DNA of 38,038 bases from Peptoniphilaceae bacterium (GTDB taxonomy: Bacteria; Bacillota; Clostridia; Tissierellales; Peptoniphilaceae): the NCBI GenBank assembly GCA_030152565.1, contig JASLJE010000044.1, positions 1 through 38,038 of the forward strand, in the 5' to 3' direction. Position numbers and translations under genes: made by a program. The stretch's first letter is position 1, and each line of letters begins with the position of its first letter. Shown here one piece after another: positions 22,612 to 30,845 of the stretch. The notes below the pieces were generated by a model. The model ran no database searches. It was given only the letters and a program-made list of their open reading frames with translations, and was not told the DNA's origin.

Positions 22612-22640
22612 ATTATAGCAATTAATTATTTTTATGTCAA
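22612..22640 (-). promoter_or_regulatory. Consensus promoter of the FMN riboswitch-ribU transcript
   Basis: On the minus strand TTGACA (22640-22635), 17 bp, TATAAT (22617-22612): both boxes match consensus exactly. The TGA stop codon of the upstream zincin gene forms part of the -35 box. Confidence 0.92.
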
Positions 22641-23005
22641 ACCTTCTTTTTATATTCTTTTATATAGGCTTCATCCTCCAAGATAAGGTCCTTCACATTG
22701 GCCTTGTATTCCATGTGATGGCGCAGTTCATGGACTAGAATTTCCTCTAGAATATTTTTTAACCTGTCTTCTGTCAATTTATTATATACATATTTTATAG
22801 AACCAAAATATATATTAATCTGCCTTCTAACACCAAATCTAATATATTTACCCATGATTAATAGATCCTTGTTTTTTGCCTCTGGATGAAATTTTACCTC
22901 CTCCATAAGAACCACTCCCCCATTTAAGTCATGAAAGAGATAGTCTGGCATCTGGTCTATTATTTCTTCTAATAAGTTCTCAGCCCTATCAATTGTGTAA
23001 TCCAT
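22637..23005 (-). CDS. Zincin-like metallopeptidase family protein
   Basis: 122 residues. HELRHHMEY (His92, Glu93, His96) gives the HExxH zinc-binding motif near the C-terminus, with the acidic LILEDEAYIKEY after it as a possible third-ligand region. It resembles the short cytosolic 'metallopeptidase family' proteins of Bacillota and Actinobacteria (zincin_1 type), whose substrates are not known. There is no signal peptide or membrane segment. It is a single gene; its stop codon is embedded in the ribU promoter. Confidence 0.82.
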   Translation of the reverse strand: MDYTIDRAENLLEEIIDQMPDYLFHDLNGGVVLMEEVKFHPEAKNKDLLIMGKYIRFGVRRQINIYFGSIKYVYNKLTEDRLKNILEEILVHELRHHMEYKANVKDLILEDEAYIKEYKKKV

Positions 23006-23064
23006 AATCCACCTCTATATTAATATATCAAAATTAAATAATTTATTCCATCCTTCTAGACTTG

Positions 23065-23073
23065 TGATATAAT
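23065..23073 (+). promoter_or_regulatory. Extended -10 promoter of the aminopeptidase gene
   Basis: TGATATAAT (23065-23073) is a perfect TGnTATAAT element 27 bp before the start codon. No good -35 box is seen, as is usual for extended -10 promoters. Confidence 0.6.
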
Positions 23074-23100
23074 AAGGTAAAAGAATTTAAAGGAGGATTT

Positions 23101-24531
23101 ATGAAATTAAAATTTAATAAAGAATATGATTTAAGACTAGTATCTGCAGTTGCAGACTGTCACAATCATGACGATATAGAAAAGTTAAGAGACAATGACT
23201 TATTTGACGCTAGTAAGGATTCAATTTTCCCTGCTATGGACTTGGACGGCAAGGGTGCCATCTATGTAGGCTTGGGAGAAAAGGACGCTATAACAGAAGA
23301 AGACCTAATCAAAACCTTCTTCAACCTATCAAAGGAATTAAGAAAGCTAAATATTAAAAAAGCTAATCTTAGACTACCTTGTGCAGTTAGAAATGACGAT
23401 GATATGTTAATGGCAGCTCTTGAAGGATTTTTACAAGAAGAATACAGATTTGAAGACTACAAGGCTGAGAAAAAAGAAGTTAAGGAATTAAAAATTTCTT
23501 TAGAAGACATAGAAGACGAAAGAATCAAGGATTTAGAAGCTAGATATGAAGAATTGGAAAATCTTATTGCCGGAGTTGCTATAACTAGAAACTTGGTAAA
23601 TATTCCATCCAATGACCTATATCCAGAAACCTTAGCTAATAAGGTAGTAGAAATCTTTGAAGGAACTAATGTTGAAGTTGAAGTTTTAGACAAAAAACAA
23701 TGTGAAGAATTAGGTATGGAAGCTATGTTACAAGTAGCTAGAGGATCTGCCAAAGAACCTAAGTTTATCATTATGAGATATCTTCCTCTAAAGGACGATG
23801 AAAAACACTTAACCTTTGTTGGTAAGGGTCTTACTTATGACTCAGGTGGATATGCTATCAAGCCAGCATCAGGTATGGTTACTATGAAATCTGACATGGG
23901 TGGAGCAGCTTCAGTTATAGGTGCCATGTATGCCCTTAATAAAAACAAGGTTCAAAAGAACGTTGTTGGTGTAGTTGCAGCAGTTGAAAACATGATTTCA
24001 GGAGATGCCTATAAGAATGGTGATATTATCGGTTCTATGAAGGGACTTACTATTGAAATAGGTAACACAGATGCTGAAGGAAGAGTAACTCTTGCAGACT
24101 CTCTATACTACTCAGCTACAAAATTAAACTCAACAGCTATAGTTGACCTAGCAACCCTTACAGGAGCTTGTATTGTTGCCCTTGGTGAAAGAGTAACAGG
24201 CCTAGTATCCAATAATACTAAACTTGCCAACCTAATGGTTGAATCATCAATTAGAGCCAATGAATTAACTTGGAGATACCCAGTATTTGATACTCATAGA
24301 GATCAAGTAAAGGGAAGTGTGGGAGACCTTAAAAACTCTACTAAGGGTGGAGCAGGTTCTATCACTGCCGGTGTCTTCTTAGAACACTTTGTTGAAAACA
24401 CTCCATGGGTTCACATGGATATAGCAGGACCAGCTTGGGCTGATAGCAGCTTTGGTTATATCCCTGCAGGAGGTACAGGAGTACCAGTAAAAACAATTTA
24501 TGAATTTGCAAAAGCATATGATGCAGAATAG
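23101..24531 (+). CDS. pepA: Leucyl aminopeptidase (M17 family)
   Basis: 476 residues. The catalytic half (about 170-476) has VGKGLTYDSGGYAIKP and MKSDMGGAASV, with Lys/Asp metal ligands, and the M17 signature NTDAEGRVTLADSL (family NTDAEGRL). The N-terminal half is the less conserved regulatory domain. Two-metal hexameric enzymes of this family remove N-terminal residues, often Leu, from peptides in the cytoplasm. AAAGGAGGATTT before ATG fixes the start. With Pcp and the M24 peptidase nearby it fits a peptide-fermenting lifestyle. Single gene with its own terminator. Confidence 0.95.
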   Translation: MKLKFNKEYDLRLVSAVADCHNHDDIEKLRDNDLFDASKDSIFPAMDLDGKGAIYVGLGEKDAITEEDLIKTFFNLSKELRKLNIKKANLRLPCAVRNDDDMLMAALEGFLQEEYRFEDYKAEKKEVKELKISLEDIEDERIKDLEARYEELENLIAGVAITRNLVNIPSNDLYPETLANKVVEIFEGTNVEVEVLDKKQCEELGMEAMLQVARGSAKEPKFIIMRYLPLKDDEKHLTFVGKGLTYDSGGYAIKPASGMVTMKSDMGGAASVIGAMYALNKNKVQKNVVGVVAAVENMISGDAYKNGDIIGSMKGLTIEIGNTDAEGRVTLADSLYYSATKLNSTAIVDLATLTGACIVALGERVTGLVSNNTKLANLMVESSIRANELTWRYPVFDTHRDQVKGSVGDLKNSTKGGAGSITAGVFLEHFVENTPWVHMDIAGPAWADSSFGYIPAGGTGVPVKTIYEFAKAYDAE

Positions 24532-24532
24532 T

Positions 24533-24557
24533 AAAAAGGGCGCTTATGCGCCTTTTT
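24533..24557 (+). terminator. Intrinsic terminator after the M17 aminopeptidase gene
   Basis: GGCGC-TTAT-GCGCC flanked by AAAAAG and CTTTTT directly after the stop codon. Confidence 0.85.
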
Positions 24558-24610
24558 AATTACTTATATAATATGTTATAATTATCTCATCAACTAGAAA
24601 GAGGTAAACA

Positions 24611-26149
24611 ATGAAATCGACAGCTTTTATTTTAATGATAATTACTCTCGTATCCAAGGTTACAGGGCTTATACGGGAGCAATTTTTTGCATACTATTTG
24701 GGAACAGGTATGCTCAGTGATATATATGGAACAGCTACATATGTGCCCTTTACAGTCTTTGGTTTTATTACGGCCGGAGTTGTAGCAAGTTTTATTCCCA
24801 TCTACAACAAGGTCAGGTCTGAAAAGGGCCAAAGGCAGGCTGAAAGATTTACTTCCAACCTGGTTAATATACTCTTTATTGTAGCGACTATTTTCATCCT
24901 GGTTATGATGGTCTTTACCACGCCCATAGTAAAACTTTTTGCCCTGGGCTATACGGAAGGTAAACTTGCTCTTACAGTTCAGTTTACCAGGTTTATCCTA
25001 CTGACCCTTTATGCTACGGCCATATCCTCAGTTTTTATAGGTTATCTAAATATCCATGAGGATTTTATAACCCCTTCCCTGACTGGGATTTTTATGAATG
25101 TATTTTTAATTATCTCTGTGATAATAGCCTTTAAGCTTAATAACTTTTTTGTTCTAGCCTATGGCTTTGTCCTGACAGAATTTTTGAAATATATGTTCTT
25201 TCCCAAGGCTATTAGAAAAACCAAGTACAAGCACAGGTTTTTTATAGACTTTAATGATCCCTATATTAGGCAGCTATTAAAGATGTCCCTTCCTATCATA
25301 GCCAGTGTGGCAGCCGTTGATATTTCAACTATGATAGACCAAAGTTTGGCATCCAAGCTCTTTGAAAATACCCATGGTGCAGTTGCAGCCTTAAGGTTTG
25401 CCTCCCTGGTTCTTCAACTAATATCAGGAGTTATAGTAGTATCTGTAACCACATCCATCTATCCTAGCCTATCCAGATATGGAAATGATGGAGAGTATCC
25501 TAAGCTAAAAAAGACCATGATGGATGCTATAGTGTCATCCCTGATCTTTGTTATACCAGCCATGTTTGGCATTATGATCTTATCAGTACCAACAGTTAGA
25601 CTACTCTTTCAAAGGGGAATGTTTGATGCTGAGTCCACTGCCCTAACAGCAGGGGTTCTCTTCTTTTATGCTCCAAGCCTTATAGGCCTTACCATAAAAG
25701 ACATTACAACTAGAGCCTTCTTTGCCATGGGCAACTCTAAGACACCTGTTAAGATCACTCTAATACAAGTTAGCCTTGATATAGTGCTTAACCTGACTCT
25801 TTCCTACTTTTTTGGAATCAAGGGTCTGGCCCTAGCCACATCAATAGCTTCCATAGTAGCTGGTATTATAACTCTTATAAGCTTTAGAAAGCAATATGGT
25901 AGGATTGGAGAAGAGCTATTTATCAAGTCCTTGATCAAACTTTTACTTATAAGTTCTATAATGGGAATAGGAACCTTCTTTATCTTTAAGCTACTATCAG
26001 GCATAAACTTCTTTATCGCCTTTGTAGTTACTGTAGTCCTATCCATGGTGATTTATGGAATACTTCTACTGATGGTAAATATTCCTCAAGTAAATTTAGC
26101 CTTGAGAAACCTAAAGAGAAAAAAGAGAAATAAGAAGAAATTAAGATAA
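24611..26149 (+). CDS. murJ: Lipid II flippase MurJ (MviN family)
   Basis: 512 residues with about 14 predicted membrane spans. The opening LVSKVTGLIREQFFAYYLGTGMLSDIY is the MurJ signature, with Arg in the GxxRE motif known to line the substrate cavity. GFITAGVVASFIPIYN, LFQRGMFDAEST and TTRAFFAMGNSKTPVKI are further family blocks. It flips undecaprenyl-linked lipid II to the outer face for peptidoglycan assembly. The C-terminus is a long basic stretch (LKRKKRNKKKLR). A role in export of another polyprenyl-linked glycan is possible for MviN-family paralogues. Ribosome site AGAGGT lies before ATG. Confidence 0.92.
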   Translation: MKSTAFILMIITLVSKVTGLIREQFFAYYLGTGMLSDIYGTATYVPFTVFGFITAGVVASFIPIYNKVRSEKGQRQAERFTSNLVNILFIVATIFILVMMVFTTPIVKLFALGYTEGKLALTVQFTRFILLTLYATAISSVFIGYLNIHEDFITPSLTGIFMNVFLIISVIIAFKLNNFFVLAYGFVLTEFLKYMFFPKAIRKTKYKHRFFIDFNDPYIRQLLKMSLPIIASVAAVDISTMIDQSLASKLFENTHGAVAALRFASLVLQLISGVIVVSVTTSIYPSLSRYGNDGEYPKLKKTMMDAIVSSLIFVIPAMFGIMILSVPTVRLLFQRGMFDAESTALTAGVLFFYAPSLIGLTIKDITTRAFFAMGNSKTPVKITLIQVSLDIVLNLTLSYFFGIKGLALATSIASIVAGIITLISFRKQYGRIGEELFIKSLIKLLLISSIMGIGTFFIFKLLSGINFFIAFVVTVVLSMVIYGILLLMVNIPQVNLALRNLKRKKRNKKKLR

Positions 26150-26167
26150 AATTAGATAGAAAATATT

Positions 26168-26193
26168 AAAGATGGTGGAAGCCATCTTTTTTT
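26168..26193 (+). terminator. Intrinsic terminator after murJ
   Basis: AAAGATGG-TGGAAG-CCATCTTT followed by a T run. Confidence 0.85.
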
Positions 26194-26205
26194 GCTTTAA
26201 AATAC

Positions 26206-26235
26206 AAAAAAAGAAACCCTCCGAAGAGAGTTTCC
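26206..26235 (-). terminator. Intrinsic terminator after nifJ
   Basis: On the minus strand GAAACTCTC-TTCG-GAGGGTTTC is followed by seven Ts, a stable UUCG-capped hairpin back to back with the murJ terminator. Confidence 0.9.
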
Positions 26236-26255
26236 TTATTATTTATAAATTATTT

Positions 26256-29200
26256 TTATTTTTCGTAGTCCATTTCAGCCATTCTCTTGTAGTTAGCATA
26301 TCTTTCCATAGCTGCATGTTCTGCTTCTACGTAAAGTTCTTCTGCTATTTCAGGGAATGATCTTTCAAGTGAAGTATATCTTACTTCTCCCTTTAAGAAT
26401 TCTTGGAATGATCCTGATGGTTCTTTTGAATCTAATACGAATGGATTTTGACCTTCTTCAGTTCTTCTTGGGTCAAATCTGTATAGATGCCAGTAACCAG
26501 CTTCTACAGCTTGTTTTTCTCTTGCAATTGATTTACCCATACCAGATTTTAATCCGTGGTTAATACATGGTGCATAAGCAATAACAAGTGATGGACCATC
26601 ATATGATTCAGCTTCAACTAATGCCTTGATTAATTGATTTTGGTTAGCTCCTAATGCAACTTGTGCTACGTATACGTAACCGTATGTTGACATCATTAGA
26701 CCTAAGTCTTTCTTTCTAATCTTCTTACCTGAAGCAGCGAATTTAGCTACTGCAGCAAGTGGTGTTGCCTTTGATGATTGTCCACCAGTATTTGAGTAAA
26801 CTTCAGTATCAAATACTAATACGTTAATATCAGCACCTGAAGCTAATACGTGGTCTAATCCACCAAATCCGATATCGTATGACCAACCGTCACCACCGAA
26901 GATCCATACTGATTTCTTAATCATATAGTCTTTTAATGAAACTATTTCAGCAACTAAGTCGTTAGCCTTAGCATCATCAAATTTAGCATTTTCAGCTATT
27001 CTTAAGATATCAGCTGATGCAGCTTTTGATTTACCGTAGTCTTCTTGACCTTCAATCCAAGCCTTGAATGCATCGTTTAATTCAGTATCTATATTCAATT
27101 CTAAGAATTGATTCATTAATACGTCTAATCTTTCTCTAGTTTTTTGAGTTGCAAGATTCATACCAAATCCGTATTCTGCAGCGTCTTCAAATAAGGAGTT
27201 ACCCCATGAAGGACCTTGTCCACAAGCATTTGTAGTATATGGAGTTGATGGTGCTGAACCTCCCCAAATTGATGAACATCCTGTAGCGTTAGCTATTAAC
27301 ATTCTGTCACCAAATAATTGAGTAACTAATTTAGCGTAAGGTGTTTCCCCACAACCAGCGCATGCGCCTGAGAATTCTAATAATGGTTGTTTGAATTGTG
27401 AACCCTTAACTGTTGTTTCAGCCATTAAGCCTTCTTTGTAGCCAACTACTTCATTAGCATATTCCCAGTTACCCTTTTGGTTTTCATATTGTTCTTCAAA
27501 AGGTTTCATAATTAATGCTTTTTCCTTAGCTGGACATACGTCAGCACAGTTACCACAACCTGTACAGTCTTGTGTAGATACTTGGATTCTGAATGAATAA
27601 TCTTCTAATCCTCTACCCATAGCTTTTTTGGATGTGAATGTTTCTGGAGCTGTTGCTCTGTCTTCTTCGTTTAATAAGAATGGTCTAATAACTGCATGAG
27701 GACAAACGTAAGCACATTGGTTACATTGGATACAGTTTTCGATTTGCCATTCTGGAACGTGTAATGCGATACCTCTCTTTTCGTAAGCAGCTGTACCGTG
27801 TTCAAATTCACCATTTTCAATTCCCATGAAAGTAGATACAGGAAGTGAGTTACCTTCTTGTCTAATCATTGGAACAACAACGTTTTTAATGAATTCTGGT
27901 AATTTTGAATTGTCAACTTCTACGATTTCAGCATCTTTCCAGCTTGCTGGAACATCTATTTCAACTAATGCATTAATTCCTGCATCAACTGCTTCATAGT
28001 TCATGTTAACTATAGCATCACCTTTTCTACCGTAAGTTTTGTAGATAGAATCTTTTAGATACTTAACAGCATCATCAAGTGGTAATACCTTAGCTAAGTT
28101 GAAGAATGCAGATTGAACGATCATGTTAGTTCTGTTTCCTAATCCGATTTCTTCAGCTAATTTTGAAGCGTTAATTGTGTAGAATTTAATGTCATTGTTA
28201 GCGATATATCTCTTTAAGCTTCCTGGAAGGTGAGTTTCTAATTCTTCTTCACTCCAGATAGTGTTTAATAAGAAAGTACCACCCTTCTTAAGTCCTTTTA
28301 ATAAATCATAGTTGTAAACATATGATTGTTTTGAACAAGAAATGAAGTCTGATTCGTCTAATAGGTAAGTTGATCTAATTGGAGATTTACCAAATCTTAA
28401 GTGAGATACTGTCAAACCACCTGATTTCTTTGAGTCATAGTCAAAGTATCCTTGTGCATACATGTCAGTGTTATCACCAATGATTTTGATAGCTTGTTTA
28501 TTAGCTCCAACTGTACCGTCTGATCCGTAACCCCAGAATTTACATCTAGTAGTTCCTTCTTCAACGATTCTGATTTCTTCTTTAACTTCAAGTGATGTAT
28601 TTGTAACATCATCTACAATACCGATTGTAAATCTATCTTTTGGTTCTTCTTCTTTTAAGTTGTCAAATACTGTCTTAATAACTGTAGGTGTAGTGTCTTT
28701 TGAACCTAAACCATATCTACCACCAACGATTAATGGAGCATTTTCTACTCCGTAGTAGATTGATCTAACGTCTAAGTATAATGGTTCTCCTAGAGCACCT
28801 TTTTCCTTAGTTCTGTCTAATACAGCAATTTTCTTAACTGTCTTAGGCATAGCTGCTAGGAAATGTTCTGCTGAGAATGGTCTATATAAGTGAACCTTAA
28901 CCATACCAACTTTTTCGCCTCTAGCCATTAATAAGTCAATAACTTCTTCAGCTGCTTCTGTAACTGATCCCATAGCAACAATTACGTGTTCAGCGTCTTC
29001 TGCTCCGTAGTAGTTGAATAGACCGTAGTCTCTACCAGTTTTTTCTGATACTTGTTTCAAGTAGTCTTCAGTAATACCAACAATGTCGATATAAGCTTGG
29101 TTTGAAGCTTCTAAAGCTTGGAAGTAAATATCAGGACCTTGAGCTGTACCCATAGTTTTTGGTCTTGATGGGTTTAATGAATCATCTCTGAAAGCCTTGA

Positions 29201-29798
29201 TTGCATCGTGGTCAACCATAGTTGCTAATTCATCGTAATCCCATACTTCGATTTTTTGGATTTCGTGACTTGTTCTAAATCCGTCAAAGAAGTGAACAAA
29301 TGGAACTCTACCCTTAATAGCTGCTAAGTGAGCTACTGCTGCTAAGTCCATTACTTCTTGAACTGAACCTGACGCCAACATTGCAAAACCAGTTTGTCTT
29401 GCTGCCATAACGTCTTGGTGGTCACCATAAATTGATAATGCATGTGAAGCTAAAGCTCTAGCTGCAACATGGAATACTCCAGGTAATCTTTCTCCAGCGA
29501 TCTTATACATATCAGGGATCATTAGTAATAATCCTTGTGATGCTGTGTATGTACTAGTTAATGCACCTGCTGCTAATGAACCGTGAACTGCACCTGCTGC
29601 TCCTGCTTCTGATTGCATTTCTGCTACATCTACAGTTTGTCCAAAAATATTTTTTCTACCATTTGCTGACCATTCATCTACAAATTCTGCCATATTTGAT
29701 GATGGTGTAATAGGATATATTGCTGCTACTTCTGTAAAGGCATAAGCCACATGAGCTGCTGCATTATTCCCATCCATAGTCTTCATAACTTTTGTCAT
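26256..29798 (-). CDS. nifJ: Pyruvate:ferredoxin (flavodoxin) oxidoreductase
   Basis: 1180 residues, the full single-chain PFOR. The N-terminal pyrimidine-binding part begins MDGNNAAAHVAYAFTEVAAIYPITPSS; the ferredoxin-like part has two [4Fe-4S] motifs, CIQCNQCAYVCPHAV and CTGCGNCADVCPAKE; the TPP-binding C-terminal part has ACAGCGETPYAKL and GGDGWSYDIGFGG with NTGGQSSKATP. It oxidises pyruvate with CoA to acetyl-CoA, CO2 and reduced ferredoxin, the core of anaerobic fermentation. Codon choice is strongly restricted (AGA arginine, AT-ended Leu and Gly), consistent with very high expression. A near-perfect promoter and AAGGAGG precede it. Confidence 0.98.
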   Translation of the reverse strand: MTKVMKTMDGNNAAAHVAYAFTEVAAIYPITPSSNMAEFVDEWSANGRKNIFGQTVDVAEMQSEAGAAGAVHGSLAAGALTSTYTASQGLLLMIPDMYKIAGERLPGVFHVAARALASHALSIYGDHQDVMAARQTGFAMLASGSVQEVMDLAAVAHLAAIKGRVPFVHFFDGFRTSHEIQKIEVWDYDELATMVDHDAIKAFRDDSLNPSRPKTMGTAQGPDIYFQALEASNQAYIDIVGITEDYLKQVSEKTGRDYGLFNYYGAEDAEHVIVAMGSVTEAAEEVIDLLMARGEKVGMVKVHLYRPFSAEHFLAAMPKTVKKIAVLDRTKEKGALGEPLYLDVRSIYYGVENAPLIVGGRYGLGSKDTTPTVIKTVFDNLKEEEPKDRFTIGIVDDVTNTSLEVKEEIRIVEEGTTRCKFWGYGSDGTVGANKQAIKIIGDNTDMYAQGYFDYDSKKSGGLTVSHLRFGKSPIRSTYLLDESDFISCSKQSYVYNYDLLKGLKKGGTFLLNTIWSEEELETHLPGSLKRYIANNDIKFYTINASKLAEEIGLGNRTNMIVQSAFFNLAKVLPLDDAVKYLKDSIYKTYGRKGDAIVNMNYEAVDAGINALVEIDVPASWKDAEIVEVDNSKLPEFIKNVVVPMIRQEGNSLPVSTFMGIENGEFEHGTAAYEKRGIALHVPEWQIENCIQCNQCAYVCPHAVIRPFLLNEEDRATAPETFTSKKAMGRGLEDYSFRIQVSTQDCTGCGNCADVCPAKEKALIMKPFEEQYENQKGNWEYANEVVGYKEGLMAETTVKGSQFKQPLLEFSGACAGCGETPYAKLVTQLFGDRMLIANATGCSSIWGGSAPSTPYTTNACGQGPSWGNSLFEDAAEYGFGMNLATQKTRERLDVLMNQFLELNIDTELNDAFKAWIEGQEDYGKSKAASADILRIAENAKFDDAKANDLVAEIVSLKDYMIKKSVWIFGGDGWSYDIGFGGLDHVLASGADINVLVFDTEVYSNTGGQSSKATPLAAVAKFAASGKKIRKKDLGLMMSTYGYVYVAQVALGANQNQLIKALVEAESYDGPSLVIAYAPCINHGLKSGMGKSIAREKQAVEAGYWHLYRFDPRRTEEGQNPFVLDSKEPSGSFQEFLKGEVRYTSLERSFPEIAEELYVEAEHAAMERYANYKRMAEMDYEK

Positions 29799-29885
29799 AA
29801 ATTCCTCCTTAAATTTTGCTACCGTTTATTTCACAGTAAGTAAATATACTCACCAATAAAACCTCGAGTTCATAACTCCTTAATA

Positions 29886-29914
29886 ATTATATAATTGTAT
29901 ATAGAAATAGTCAA
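29886..29914 (-). promoter_or_regulatory. Promoter of nifJ
   Basis: On the minus strand TTGACT (29914-29909), 17 bp, TATAAT (29891-29886), leaving a leader of about 80 bases. The -35 begins within ten bases of the hprK stop codon. No hairpin terminator was seen after hprK, so read-through from the pepP operon is possible. Confidence 0.8.
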
Positions 29915-29921
29915 ATAAAGA

Positions 29922-30845
29922 CTAATCATTATTTAATTCATTAAACAATCTATTAGTTAGGGCTATGGCCGAATTATAACCCAATCTTTTTTGCCTGTGA
30001 TTTCTAGTGGCTACTTCTATGATCATGGCCAAGTTTCTACCTGGCTTAACAGGTACAGTTAATCTGGATACTCTAACTCCTAAAATCTCTGTATAATCTT
30101 CATCCAAGCCTAATCTATCATACTCTTTACTATCATCCCAGTCCTCTAAATCAATTACTAAATCAATTTCTGTTTCTGTCTTTACTGATCCAACTCCATA
30201 TAGTCTTCTTATATCTAAGATACCTATACCCCTTATTTCCATAAAGTGTCTAATATTTTCTGGACTTCTGCCCATTAACTTATCATCTATGTTTCTTATC
30301 TCAACTACATCATCTGCAACCAGCCTGTGGCCCCTAGTAACCAGGTCTAGGCCCGTCTCAGACTTACCTACTGATGATTTACCCCTAATAAGGACTCCAG
30401 AGCCGTAAACCTCCATTAGGCCGGCGTGGATAGATATCTCTTCAGCCAAAAAACTTTCCAAACTTACACTTAGTTTTCCTATTAACTTGGTAGTTGCCAG
30501 AGGCGACCTGAATAAGGTCTTATCATAGTACTTGGCCAAGTCTATTATATCCTGGCTAATCTCCCTGTCATAGGAAAAGATAATACAAGGTATGTCGTGG
30601 GATAAGACCCCTCTAAACCTTTCATATCTGGTTTTTAAATCCAAGGACATATAGTAGCTATACTCAACATTGCCAATAACTTGGATCCTCTTATAGGGAA
30701 ATTCCTCCATATGGCCTGTAAGTTGTAGGCCGGGTCTATTAACATTTCTATTGTCTATTTCAATTTCTTCATAGTCTGTGCTGGCAGTGATAACTTCCAT
30801 GTCTAAGATTTCTGCCAATTTTTGAAGTTTAATCTTTTTTTTCAT
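29922..30845 (-). CDS. hprK: HPr kinase/phosphorylase
   Basis: 307 residues, normal for HprK. The P-loop is GKSSVGKS (155-162), His140 precedes it in SIHAGLMEVYG, GHRLVADDVVEIR follows, and the HprK signature MEIRGIGILDIRRLYG lies at about 202-217. It phosphorylates Ser46 of HPr when sugars are plentiful and reverses this when they are scarce, controlling PTS uptake and catabolite repression with CcpA. The start abuts the uvrC stop (TAA-ATG) with GGAGG in the last uvrC codons. It provides the regulatory side for the PTS at 8810-11816. Confidence 0.97.
   Translation of the reverse strand: MKKKIKLQKLAEILDMEVITASTDYEEIEIDNRNVNRPGLQLTGHMEEFPYKRIQVIGNVEYSYYMSLDLKTRYERFRGVLSHDIPCIIFSYDREISQDIIDLAKYYDKTLFRSPLATTKLIGKLSVSLESFLAEEISIHAGLMEVYGSGVLIRGKSSVGKSETGLDLVTRGHRLVADDVVEIRNIDDKLMGRSPENIRHFMEIRGIGILDIRRLYGVGSVKTETEIDLVIDLEDWDDSKEYDRLGLDEDYTEILGVRVSRLTVPVKPGRNLAMIIEVATRNHRQKRLGYNSAIALTNRLFNELNND

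Noticed and set aside
24632..24832. Antisense ORF with several Cys residues inside murJ
   Set aside because: Complement of a conserved coding region; no independent start signal.
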